Source: Actinomycetes bacterium
Lineage (GTDB): Bacteria > Actinomycetota > Actinomycetes > Streptosporangiales > Streptosporangiaceae
NCBI GenBank assembly: GCA_023425615.1
Contig: JAFACJ010001190.1
Location: 1-8,316 of the forward strand
Reading direction: 5' to 3'
DNA length: 8,316 nucleotides
Position numbers and translations under genes: made by a program. Positions 1 through 6,455 of the stretch are shown piece by piece. Numbering within the stretch: the stretch's first letter is position 1; each line of letters begins with the position of its first letter. The notes below the pieces were generated by a model, which made no database searches, was not told the origin of the DNA, and saw only the letters and a list, made by a program, of their open reading frames with translations.

Positions 1-1
1 G

Positions 2-166
2 GTACAGGGAGAGGCCAAGATGCTACTCCTCATCCTCAAGGCCCGGGGCATCGCCGTCACCGACGAAGCACGTGCACGCATCACCGCCTGCACCGACGAA
101 CAGCAGTTCGAAGAATGGGCCGTGCGGGCACAGGCCATCACCACCATCGACGAGCTCTTCGCCTGA
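2..166 (+). CDS. C-terminal end of a probable Rpn/PD-(D/E)XK-type hypothetical protein (partial, start outside window)
   Basis: An open frame enters from the left edge and stops at TGA 164-166, leaving 54 visible residues. The visible part starts with a charged GEAK stretch and a hydrophobic LLLILKARGI segment. It continues with a D-E-A-R-x-R-I-T-x-C-T-D motif, a tryptophan-containing helix (EEWAVRAQ) and a terminal TIDELFA. From memory this matches the tail of a common Streptomyces family of about 290-residue proteins annotated as hypothetical or Rpn-like transposase/nuclease. In that family the tail follows the nuclease-like core and reads roughly 'ILxARGIxVxDxARxRIxxCTDxxxLxxWxxRAxTxxxxDxLF'. 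The catalytic core is outside the window, so activity cannot be judged. It could also be a remnant of a decayed copy. It converges on the lipoprotein gene with only 4 bp between the two stop codons. Confidence 0.6.
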   Translation, partial: VQGEAKMLLLILKARGIAVTDEARARITACTDEQQFEEWAVRAQAITTIDELFA

Positions 167-170
167 CGCG

Positions 171-488
171 CTACGGGGCTGCGGGGCGGGTCAGGGCGCT
201 GATGCGGTAGATGAGGCGGCCGTCGGCGATGAGGACGGAGTCGACGTCCACGAGCCATTTCTCGCCCTGGGGGGTCGTCACGTCGCAGTCGACGCTGCCG
301 CCGCTGCCGGCCAGTTCGCCCGAGCAGGACACTTGGGGGCGGGTGCCGAGGCGGGGGGTCAGCGCCAGGGCCACCTGCTCCGCGACGAGCCGCTCGGAGA
401 TCTCGGGGCCCGTCAGGACGGAGCAGCCCGTCAGGACGGGCGCCGCCAGCAGGGCGCAGGACAGGGTGACGGCCAGGCGGAGGTTCAT
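171..488 (-). CDS. Small DUF4333-like lipoprotein, third gene of a tandem trio
   Basis: This 105-residue protein has a signal peptide: a short basic start (MNLR), a hydrophobic core and a lipobox LTGC with the lipidated cysteine at residue 22. It is expected to be exported and anchored to the outer face of the membrane. The mature part carries two cysteines, C55 and C68 (C-x12-C), followed by a short beta-rich segment (TTPQGEKWLVDVDSV). That arrangement resembles the DUF4333 family of actinobacterial secreted or lipid-anchored proteins, where the two cysteines probably form a disulfide. The CP motif of the family is CS here. The ATG at 488 overlaps the TGA of the upstream lipoprotein (ATGA, 4 bp), which decides this start over longer in-frame extensions. 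The Shine-Dalgarno is weak (GGTGG), so translation is probably coupled. Function is unknown. Confidence 0.8.
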   Translation of the reverse strand: MNLRLAVTLSCALLAAPVLTGCSVLTGPEISERLVAEQVALALTPRLGTRPQVSCSGELAGSGGSVDCDVTTPQGEKWLVDVDSVLIADGRLIYRISALTRPAAP

Positions 489-823
489 GTGGCCACCGGA
501 TTCGGGATCTCGACGTTGAAGTAGACGACGACGTCGTCGCGGACGCGGGTGACCGTCAGGTAGACGGGTTTTCGCACGCCCTCGGCCGTCGTGATGAAGC
601 AGGCGAGCCGGGCTCCCACCTCGGCGGGCAGTCCCCCCGGGCATACCGCGTCGCGGGGCTCGGCGCCCAGCGGTGTCTTCAACCAGCCGACGAGCTCCTG
701 CTCGACGTCCCTCTTCGCGACCTCGTCAGGGCCGATGACCGCGCATCCCGCGGCGAGCGCGCCGCCGAGCAGGGCGATGACCAGCGACTTGCGCATCCGT
801 GCTCCCGGTGTCCGCATCTTCAT
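485..823 (-). CDS. Small DUF4333-like lipoprotein, second gene of a tandem trio
   Basis: This 112-residue predicted lipoprotein has an arginine/lysine-rich start, a hydrophobic core and a lipobox LAAGC with the lipidated cysteine at residue 27. The mature part has CPGGLPAEVG followed by a second cysteine (C61 and C75, C-x13-C) and a beta-rich VYLTVTRV segment. This is the closest of the three to the DUF4333 pattern. Two starts are plausible. ATG 823 overlaps the upstream stop by 4 bp (ATGA) but has a poor ribosome site. ATG 796, nine codons in, has GGGAG five bases upstream and leaves a compact 18-residue signal peptide. The longer form is reported; the mature protein is the same either way. 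The gene sits between two paralogues and is probably co-transcribed with both. No enzymatic residues are recognisable, and the role is unknown. Confidence 0.8.
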   Translation of the reverse strand: MKMRTPGARMRKSLVIALLGGALAAGCAVIGPDEVAKRDVEQELVGWLKTPLGAEPRDAVCPGGLPAEVGARLACFITTAEGVRKPVYLTVTRVRDDVVVYFNVEIPNPVAT

Positions 824-1176
824 CCCACCGTCGTCGCCTGCGCGGGGGCGACCAGGGCCGGAGGAGAGGGCGCCGCGCGCTGGAGCGTGACGGACATCGC
901 CTCGTCATCGGCGAAACCGACAGTGACGTAGACCTCGTACTTCTCCCCCGATGCGGAGGTCACCGAGCACTTCGTCCAGTAGCCGGTGCCCGCGTCGTCC
1001 GGCAGCCCCTGGGGGCAGGCCACGGACGCGCCGCGACCGAACTCCATGTCGTGGGCGATCTCGACCGCCGTGGAGAACTTCTCCGCGCTCACGCCCGAGG
1101 AACCCAGCACGGCGCACCCCGCCAGGGATCCGGTGAGCACGGTGCAGGTCAGGGCGGCACCCAGGAGCCGGCGCAT
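820..1176 (-). CDS. Small DUF4333-like lipoprotein, first gene of a tandem trio
   Basis: This 118-residue predicted lipoprotein has MRRLL at its start, a hydrophobic core and a lipobox LAGC with cysteine at residue 21. The mature domain contains ACPQGLPDDAG and a second cysteine (C54 and C70, C-x15-C), then SGEKYEVYVTVGF, the same plan as its two downstream neighbours. It ends in a proline/alanine-rich tail of about 17 residues that the others lack. The ATG at 1176 has a strong Shine-Dalgarno (GGAGG, six bases upstream), whereas the two downstream genes rely mainly on 4-bp overlaps. It is therefore the likely leader of a three-gene operon. No promoter hexamers stand out in the 112 bp upstream, which also hold the helicase terminator. 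DUF4333 assignment is by pattern only; this copy is the most diverged. Confidence 0.8.
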   Translation of the reverse strand: MRRLLGAALTCTVLTGSLAGCAVLGSSGVSAEKFSTAVEIAHDMEFGRGASVACPQGLPDDAGTGYWTKCSVTSASGEKYEVYVTVGFADDEAMSVTLQRAAPSPPALVAPAQATTVG

Positions 1177-1196
1177 CTTCGTCCTCCGTCCGTGAC
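1177..1196 (-). promoter_or_regulatory. Ribosome binding site of the lipoprotein trio
   Basis: On the minus strand the sequence ACGGAGGACGAAG precedes the ATG at 1176. It places GGAGG six bases from the start codon. It is the clearest Shine-Dalgarno in the left third of the window and supports this start for the operon's first gene. Confidence 0.6.
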
Positions 1197-1242
1197 GGCC
1201 GTCGAAGACACCCTCGCCGCGGGCGAGTCCCGCCTCCCAGAG

Positions 1243-1277
1243 CCCGGTGTCCCGACCGCGCCGGGCGGGACACCGGG
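1243..1277 (-). terminator. Hairpin terminator after the helicase gene
   Basis: There is a perfect 12-bp inverted repeat: CCCGGTGTCCCG at 1243-1254 and CGGGACACCGGG at 1266-1277, with an 11-nt loop. It begins 11 bases beyond the helicase stop codon (1289-1291) in the direction of transcription. There is no T-run, as is usual for actinomycete terminators. It would separate the patatin-helicase transcript from the lipoprotein operon. The symmetric site could instead bind a regulator of the lipoprotein genes, but its position after a stop favours termination. Confidence 0.65.
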
Positions 1278-1288
1278 AGCGCGGACGG

Positions 1289-3784
1289 TCAGTCCAGGCG
1301 GGCGAAGTCCTTGATGTGCAGGACGGCGGTGCCCGTCTCGTCCGACGCCGCGAGGTCCACGTCGAAGGTCATCGACCAGTCGTGGTTCCCCTCGGGGTCG
1401 GCGATGATCTGGCGGGCGTGCCAGACGCCGGGCTCCTCCTTGATCTCCAGGTACGCGGGGCCGCGGGCCTCGGGACCCGCGGGGAGTTCGTCGTGCTCGT
1501 CGAAGTAGTCGAGGACGGCGTCCTCCCAGTCCCCGGCGGACCAGCCGGTGTCCAGGGCCGCCAGTTCGCCGTAGCGGCGCAGCGAGGCGAGTTCCACATG
1601 GCGGAAGAGGGCGTTGCGGACCAGGACGCGGAAGGCGCGCGGATTGGCGGTGACGGCCGTGGTCCGCTCCTCGATGGGGCGTTCGGCCTCCTCCGCCGGG
1701 TTGGTGAGCTGCTCCCACTCGTCTAGGAGGCTGCTGTCGACCTGGCGGACGAGTTCGCCGAGCCACTCGATGAGGTCCTGGAGCTCCTCGGTCTTGGCGG
1801 CGTCGGGGACCGTCTGGGCCAGCGCCTTGTAGGCGCCGGCCAGATAGCGCAGGACGATGCCCTCGCTGCGGGCCAGCTCGTAGAACTGGACGTACTGCGA
1901 GAAGTTCATCAGCCGCTCGTACATGTCGCGTACGACGGACTTGGGCTGGAGCGGGTGGTCGGCGACCCACGGGTTGGCGCGGGCGTAGATCTCGAAGGCG
2001 CCGTCCAGGAGGTCGGCGAGCGGCCTGGGGTAGTCGATGTCCTGGAGGAGTTCCATGCGCTCCTCGTACTCGATGCCGTTCATCTTCATCTCGGCGACGG
2101 CCTCGGCCTTGGCCTTGCCCAGCTGCGCGGCGAGGATCTGGCGCGGGTCGTCCAGTGTCGCCTCGATGATCGACACCACGTCGAGGGCGTAGGCGGGGTC
2201 GTCGCGGTCCAGCAGTTCCAGCGCCGCCAGCGCGAACGTCGACAGCGGCTGGTTGAGCGCGAAGTCCTCCTGGAGGTCGACGGTGATCCGCGCCCAGCGG
2301 CCGTCCTCGTCGGGGACCGGCAGCTCCTCGACGATCCCGCCGGCCTTGAGGGAGCGGTAGATCGCGATCGCCTTGGAGATGTGCCGCCGCTGCGCCGCCC
2401 GCTCCTCGTGGTTGTCGGTGAGCAGCTTCTTCATCGCCTGGAAGGCGTTGCCAGGCCGGTTGATCACCGACAGGAGCATGGTGTGGCTGACGTCGAACCG
2501 CGACCTCAGCGGCTCGGGCTCGGCGGCCTGGAGGCGTGCGAAGGTGTCCTCGTCCCAGGAGACGAAGCCCTCCGGCGGCTTCTTGCGGACGAGTTTGCGC
2601 AGTTTCTTGGTGTCGTCTCCGGCCTTCAGCACCGCCTTGTGGTTCTCCACCACATGGTCGGGCGCCTGGCAGACGACGTAGCCGACGGTGTCGAAGCCGG
2701 CCCGCCCCGCCCGTCCGGCGATCTGGTGGAACTCGCGCGCCCGCAGCCGCCGCACCCGCCGCCCGTCGTACTTCGACAGCGCGGTGAACAGCACCGTGCG
2801 GATCGGCACGTTCACCCCGACGCCCAGGGTGTCGGTACCGCAGATGATCTTCAGCAGGCCGGCCTGGGCCAGCCGCTCGACCAGCCGCCGGTACTTGGGC
2901 AGCATCCCCGCGTGGTGGACGCCGATCCCGTGGCGCACCAGCCGCTCCAGCGTCTTGCCGAACTTCGTGGTGAACCTGAAGCGCCCGATCATGGCGCTGA
3001 TCTGCGCCTTCTCCTCCTTGGTGCAGACGTTCACGCTCATCAGGGACTGCGCCCGCTCGATCGCCGCGGCCTGCGTGAAGTGCACGATGTAGACCGGCGC
3101 CTTCTTCTCCAGCAGGAGGTGCTCGATCGTCTCGTGCAGGGGCGTCAGCTTGTAGGAGTACTCCAGCGGCACCGGGCGGGTCGCCGACCGCACGACGGCG
3201 GTGGGCCGCCCGGTGCGCCGGGTGAGGTCCTTCTCGAACATCGCGACGTCGCCGAGCGTCGCCGACATCAGCAGGAACTGGGCCTGCGGCAGCTCCAGCA
3301 GCGGGATCTGCCAGGCCACGCCGCGGTCGGGCTCGGCGTAGAAGTGGAACTCGTCCATGACGACGAGACCGATGTCGGCGCGGTCGCCCTCCTGGAGGGC
3401 GATCGCCGCCAGCACCTCGGCGGTGCAGCAGATGATCGGCGCGCCGGGGTTGACCGAGGCGTCGCCGGTCATCATCCCGACGTTCTCGCTGCCGAACTGC
3501 TCGACCAGGTCGAAGAACTTCTCCGACACCAGCGCCTTGATCGGCGCGGTGTAGAAGCTGCACTCGTCACGGGCCAGGGCGGCGAACTGCGCCCCTGCCG
3601 CGACCAGTGACTTACCGGAGCCGGTGGGGGTGGCCAGGATGACGTTGGCCCCGGTGACCAGCTCCATCAGCGCCTCCTCCTGCGCCGGATAGAGGGTCAG
3701 GCCGCGTTCGGACGTCCAGTCCGCAAACGCTTCGAACGCCTTGTCCGGATCTCCGTCTTCGGGAAGTCGCTGATACAGGTTCAC
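1289..3784 (-). CDS. DEAD/DEAH-box (Ski2/Mtr4-like) RNA helicase with DUF3516 C-terminal region
   Basis: This 831-residue superfamily 2 helicase is complete. Motifs in order are LYPAQEEAL near residue 31 (Q-motif-like), Walker A ATPTGSGKS at 51-59, DEFH at 144-147 (motif II), SAT at 174-176 (motif III), HHAGM at 290-294, GTDTLGVGVNVP at 316-327 (motif V) and QIAGRAGRAG at 354-363 (motif VI). Both RecA-like lobes are intact, so ATPase activity is expected. Residues about 380-831 match the actinobacterial DUF3516 type of C-terminus. The family is related to Ski2/Mtr4 RNA helicases, so a role in RNA unwinding or decay in the cytoplasm is likely but not proven. The GTG start at 3784 is forced: an in-frame TGA lies two codons upstream. 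It is 14 bp after the patatin stop, with only an adjacent GAAGG as ribosome site, so translational coupling is likely. Confidence 0.93.
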   Translation of the reverse strand: MNLYQRLPEDGDPDKAFEAFADWTSERGLTLYPAQEEALMELVTGANVILATPTGSGKSLVAAGAQFAALARDECSFYTAPIKALVSEKFFDLVEQFGSENVGMMTGDASVNPGAPIICCTAEVLAAIALQEGDRADIGLVVMDEFHFYAEPDRGVAWQIPLLELPQAQFLLMSATLGDVAMFEKDLTRRTGRPTAVVRSATRPVPLEYSYKLTPLHETIEHLLLEKKAPVYIVHFTQAAAIERAQSLMSVNVCTKEEKAQISAMIGRFRFTTKFGKTLERLVRHGIGVHHAGMLPKYRRLVERLAQAGLLKIICGTDTLGVGVNVPIRTVLFTALSKYDGRRVRRLRAREFHQIAGRAGRAGFDTVGYVVCQAPDHVVENHKAVLKAGDDTKKLRKLVRKKPPEGFVSWDEDTFARLQAAEPEPLRSRFDVSHTMLLSVINRPGNAFQAMKKLLTDNHEERAAQRRHISKAIAIYRSLKAGGIVEELPVPDEDGRWARITVDLQEDFALNQPLSTFALAALELLDRDDPAYALDVVSIIEATLDDPRQILAAQLGKAKAEAVAEMKMNGIEYEERMELLQDIDYPRPLADLLDGAFEIYARANPWVADHPLQPKSVVRDMYERLMNFSQYVQFYELARSEGIVLRYLAGAYKALAQTVPDAAKTEELQDLIEWLGELVRQVDSSLLDEWEQLTNPAEEAERPIEERTTAVTANPRAFRVLVRNALFRHVELASLRRYGELAALDTGWSAGDWEDAVLDYFDEHDELPAGPEARGPAYLEIKEEPGVWHARQIIADPEGNHDWSMTFDVDLAASDETGTAVLHIKDFARLD

Positions 3785-3798
3785 CCTTCAATGATGGG

Positions 3799-4620
3799 TC
3801 ACTTCCAGACCTCCGCGACCTGTTCCACCACATCCGGCGCCTGGACCAGGCCCGCCTCGAAGGCCGGGAGCCACAGCCCGGGGTCCAGCACGTCGGTGCC
3901 GAACGCCTCGACGGCGGGCTGGTCGGGGCCGAGCGCGACGGTCCTCGCCCCCTCCAGCCGTGCCACTTCGGCGGCGAGCACCGAGCGGGGCGTCAGATGC
4001 GCCATCGGCTCGATGATCACGACACGGTCGTGCCCGGCGGCGAGGTCGGCGTTGCTGATCGAGTTCACCCCGCCGTCGATGTAGCGGCGTCCGTTGATCT
4101 CCACCGGCGGGAAGACGCACGGCACGCAGCAGCTGGAGGCGACGGCCAGCGGCAGCGGGATGCCCGAGGCCGCCTCCCAGACCTGGAAGGAGCCGTCCTC
4201 GGCGTCCACCGTGGTGATCAGGAGCGGGGTGTCCGGCCACTCGTGGCTGGGCAGCCGTTCGGCGATCTGGCCGAGGCGCGAGCCGTCGCCGGTGACCTGG
4301 AGCGCCAGCTCCCCGATCCGGCGGCGGGCCTCGGCGCGCTCCAGCGTCCGGTCGTACATGATCATGAAGGCCGTCATGACCTTCTCCATGTCCACCTCGG
4401 CGGGGGCCGCCGACGCCTCGGCCTCGGCCACCCGGCCGACCAGGCTCCGCAGATCGGCGCCTTGGGCGATCATCGCGCCGACCACCGACCCGGCCGAGGT
4501 GCCCACGATCAGATCCGCCTCGCCGAGATCGAGCCCGGCCTCCCGCAACCCCGTCGCCAGCCCGGCCTCCCAGCCGATGCCCGCGACCCCGCCGCCACCC
4601 AGAACCAGCGCTCTGCTCAT
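3799..4620 (-). CDS. Patatin-like phospholipase (RssA-type)
   Basis: This 273-residue protein belongs to the bacterial patatin family, which hydrolyses acyl-ester bonds of lipids using a Ser-Asp dyad. The glycine-rich oxyanion loop GGGGVAGIG is at residues 8-16, the nucleophile motif GTSAG at 40-44 (Ser42), and the DGG motif at 182-184 (Asp182). The segment ASSCCVPCVFPPVEING before DGG is also typical. All catalytic elements are present, so it should be active. No signal peptide or membrane segment is visible, so it is probably cytoplasmic or peripheral. The natural substrate cannot be deduced. The ATG at 4620 has no Shine-Dalgarno but lies 8 nt after a -10 element, which fits a leaderless transcript. 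It is the first gene of a two-gene unit with the helicase; no functional link between them is evident. Confidence 0.93.
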   Translation of the reverse strand: MSRALVLGGGGVAGIGWEAGLATGLREAGLDLGEADLIVGTSAGSVVGAMIAQGADLRSLVGRVAEAEASAAPAEVDMEKVMTAFMIMYDRTLERAEARRRIGELALQVTGDGSRLGQIAERLPSHEWPDTPLLITTVDAEDGSFQVWEAASGIPLPLAVASSCCVPCVFPPVEINGRRYIDGGVNSISNADLAAGHDRVVIIEPMAHLTPRSVLAAEVARLEGARTVALGPDQPAVEAFGTDVLDPGLWLPAFEAGLVQAPDVVEQVAEVWK

Positions 4621-4628
4621 ACCGCACA

Positions 4629-4657
4629 GTCTTACGGCGTGTGCTCCCTCCGGTCAA
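4629..4657 (-). promoter_or_regulatory. Probable vegetative-type promoter of the patatin-helicase unit, giving a leaderless mRNA
   Basis: On the minus strand, TTGACC (4652-4657) and TAAGAC (4629-4634) are separated by exactly 17 bp. The -35 is near consensus and the -10 is a fair actinomycete match. Only 8 nt lie between the -10 and the ATG at 4620, so transcription would start at or next to the start codon. This agrees with the lack of a ribosome binding site. Confidence 0.6.
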
Positions 4658-4703
4658 AGCATCATCTGGGGGTATGTCCCGTCACACCCGGGCCCGGGCC
4701 CAG

Positions 4704-4727
4704 CCCGTGCCCGGGTCCGGGCACGGG
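4704..4727 (-). terminator. GC-rich hairpin terminator directly after the cyclase-like gene
   Basis: There is a perfect 10-bp inverted repeat, CCCGTGCCCG (4704-4713) and CGGGCACGGG (4718-4727), with a 4-nt loop. It touches the stop codon at 4728-4730. Beyond it lies a second self-complementary GC tract, the palindrome CCCGGGCCCGGG at 4687-4698, which could reinforce it or compete with it. There is no T-run. It lies before the patatin promoter, so it would insulate the two transcription units. Confidence 0.7.
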
Positions 4728-5426
4728 TCAGGCCGTGGTCAGCGGCCGGGGCACCAGCGTGACGGGGGAGAGCACGGGGGTCCAGGTGCCCTGCGGGAAG
4801 AGCGCCCACGCCTGGGCCTTGGTCTCCTTCACCTCGACGAAGACCGGCTGGTACAGCTCGGAGTCGGGCAGGCCGTTGATCACCTCGCCGTACACGAAGT
4901 CCGACACGATCACGCCGAGGTCGGCGGAGGTGGCGCCGAGGCGCACCTTGAACTCGGGGGCGTCCAGCGCCCGGTGGAGCCGGTTGGCGGCGTTCCCGAC
5001 CAGGCCGCGCCCGTCGTGGGTGACGTGCCCGGCGTCCAGCGACATCCGCAGCCGCAGCCGCGAGGCGTCGTTGGCACGGCGGTTGTGCTCGTGCAGCAGC
5101 CGTCCCAGTTCGGTGACGAGGGGCTCGGCCAGCAGGGCGGTGGACAGCCCGGCGGGCAGGGCCAGCAGGATCCCGTCGCCGCGGTCCTCCCGGTATGTCG
5201 GTTCCCAGGGCAGTCCGGAGCGTCCGAACGCCGCTTCCACCAGTTCGTACATCTTGGACCGCAGGTAGATCCGGTCCTCCTGGCTGCGCCTCAGATCGCC
5301 GAAGGCGCAGATGTCGAAGGCGAGCAGCGCGTGCAGCCCGCCGTTCGGGCGAATGTGCCCGGTCCTGCCACAACCATTCGTGCTATGCGTCCGTCTCAGA
5401 GGGGTAGACCGACTCATCACAGGCAT
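4728..5426 (-). CDS. Class III nucleotide-cyclase-fold protein (putative signalling protein)
   Basis: This 232-residue soluble protein carries most class III adenylate/guanylate cyclase landmarks. These are a first metal-binding Asp in AFDICAF (Asp38), a second in EDRGDG (Asp84), the strand RLRMSLDAG (about 125-133), and GNAANRLHR, which matches the G-x-x-V-N-x-A-x-R motif and keeps Asn148 and Arg152. The base-specifying Lys of adenylate cyclases appears to be Glu80, as in guanylate cyclases, but the partner Asp/Cys position is Gly by my alignment. The C-terminus (VSDFVYGEV, VEVKETKAQAW) matches a group of Streptomyces proteins usually annotated as hypothetical. An active cyclase or a nucleotide-binding regulator are both possible. 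ATG 5426 is preferred because GGAGAG lies 9 bases upstream; GTG 5471 and ATG 5417 are alternatives. It follows the kinase gene by 94 bp and is probably in the same transcript. Confidence 0.75.
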   Translation of the reverse strand: MPVMSRSTPLRRTHSTNGCGRTGHIRPNGGLHALLAFDICAFGDLRRSQEDRIYLRSKMYELVEAAFGRSGLPWEPTYREDRGDGILLALPAGLSTALLAEPLVTELGRLLHEHNRRANDASRLRLRMSLDAGHVTHDGRGLVGNAANRLHRALDAPEFKVRLGATSADLGVIVSDFVYGEVINGLPDSELYQPVFVEVKETKAQAWALFPQGTWTPVLSPVTLVPRPLTTA

Positions 5427-5520
5427 CCGTGTGTTCTCTCCCTGGGGTGTGCCCTTGCGGATCAGACGCACCGACCACCACAGAGGATCCAGTTCGACGC
5501 CCGTGATGTCATGGGATTTT

Positions 5521-6393
5521 TCAGGCGCGCGCCCGTGCCGCCGTGCGGGCGGGCCGGAAGAACTTGAGCATGCGCGGCCCCCCGTGCCCCATGCGCTCCA
5601 GCAGCCGTGCGGCCTGGGCCGCCGTCAGCCGCTCCGCCGGGTCCTTGCGCAGCAGTCCGTCTATCACCGGACGCAGCGGCCCCGCGTGCCGCGGCGGCGT
5701 GTAGTCGTCCATGAGGACGGCGAGCATGGAGGCCAGCGCGCCCGAACGCCGGTAGGGGACGCGCCCGTCGACCGCCGTGTAGAGCGTCACGCCCAGCGAC
5801 CACAGGTCGGACGCCTCGGTCAGCGGCTTGCTGAACACCTGCTCGGGCGAGACGAAGGCGGGAGAGCACTCCATGAGCTTCAGCTCCGGATCGTCCATGC
5901 CGATGGCCAGCCCGAAGTCGGTGAGCACGACCCGTCCGTCCGCGCAGATGAGGACGTTGCTGGGCTTCACGTCGCGGTGCAGCATGCCGGCCGAGTGCGC
6001 CGCCGCCAGCACCGACAGCAGTTGCCTTCCCACCTCCGCGGCCTGCCGCGGGGTGAGCGGTCCGTGGTCGTCGATGATCTGCTGCAGCGTGGGCGCCTCG
6101 ATCAGCTCCATGACCAGCCAGGGGCGACCGCCCGCGACCAGCATGTCGAAGACCGACGCCACTCCTCGGTGGCGCAGCCGTGCCATCGAGCGCGCCTCTT
6201 TGGTGAGCAGCCGGCACAGCCTGCGCCGCCGCTCCGTGTCCGTGGAAGAGGGAAAGAGCACCTCCTTGACGGCCACCGGCCGTTCGAGCAACTCGTCGTG
6301 CGCGTGCCAGACCACGCCCATTCCGCCTCTGCCGACCTCGTCCAGCAGTCGGTATCGTCCCGCGACAAGAATGTCCCGACCCCCGTCTCGCAC
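5521..6393 (-). CDS. Soluble Hanks-type serine/threonine protein kinase
   Basis: This is a 290-residue protein kinase, essentially just the catalytic domain. It has the glycine loop GRGGMG (21-26), the ATP-binding Lys43 in AVKEV, Glu66 of helix C, the catalytic loop HRDVKPSN (139-146, base Asp141), DFG at 159-161 and SPE at 182-184 in place of APE. SDLWSLGVTLY (about 195-205) is the expected helix F. All catalytic residues are present. There is no transmembrane segment or sensor domain, only a basic C-terminal tail (FFRPARTAARARA). It is therefore cytosolic, unlike PknB-type receptors. The activation segment has no threonine (see findings). GTG 6393 is chosen because GGAAGG lies 8 bases upstream and the kinase domain begins right after it. 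It is 62 bp downstream of the membrane-protein gene and likely co-transcribed. Confidence 0.93.
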   Translation of the reverse strand: MRDGGRDILVAGRYRLLDEVGRGGMGVVWHAHDELLERPVAVKEVLFPSSTDTERRRRLCRLLTKEARSMARLRHRGVASVFDMLVAGGRPWLVMELIEAPTLQQIIDDHGPLTPRQAAEVGRQLLSVLAAAHSAGMLHRDVKPSNVLICADGRVVLTDFGLAIGMDDPELKLMECSPAFVSPEQVFSKPLTEASDLWSLGVTLYTAVDGRVPYRRSGALASMLAVLMDDYTPPRHAGPLRPVIDGLLRKDPAERLTAAQAARLLERMGHGGPRMLKFFRPARTAARARA

Positions 6394-6455
6394 GTGTCCG
6401 GCCTTCCCTTTTGGACATCTGCCCGTTTTGCGCAGATCTGAAGTGCGAGCGTCCG

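Noticed and set aside
1149..3563. An 804-codon open frame on the minus strand, offset from the helicase frame, and a 551-codon plus-strand frame at 1955-3610
   Set aside because: Both are rich in Arg, Gly, Pro and Ala with no recognisable domain and lie wholly within the well-supported helicase gene region. Such long shadow frames are expected at this GC content.
5500..5515. Small hairpin after the kinase stop, near a run of four T on the plus strand
   Set aside because: The stem is about 6-7 bp with a wobble pair and a tiny loop, and the T-run is on the wrong side for minus-strand transcription.
6417..6437. Small inverted repeat ATCTGC/GCAGAT between the membrane-protein and kinase genes
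   Set aside because: Only 6 bp of stem with a 9-nt loop and no following T-run; too weak to call a terminator or operator.
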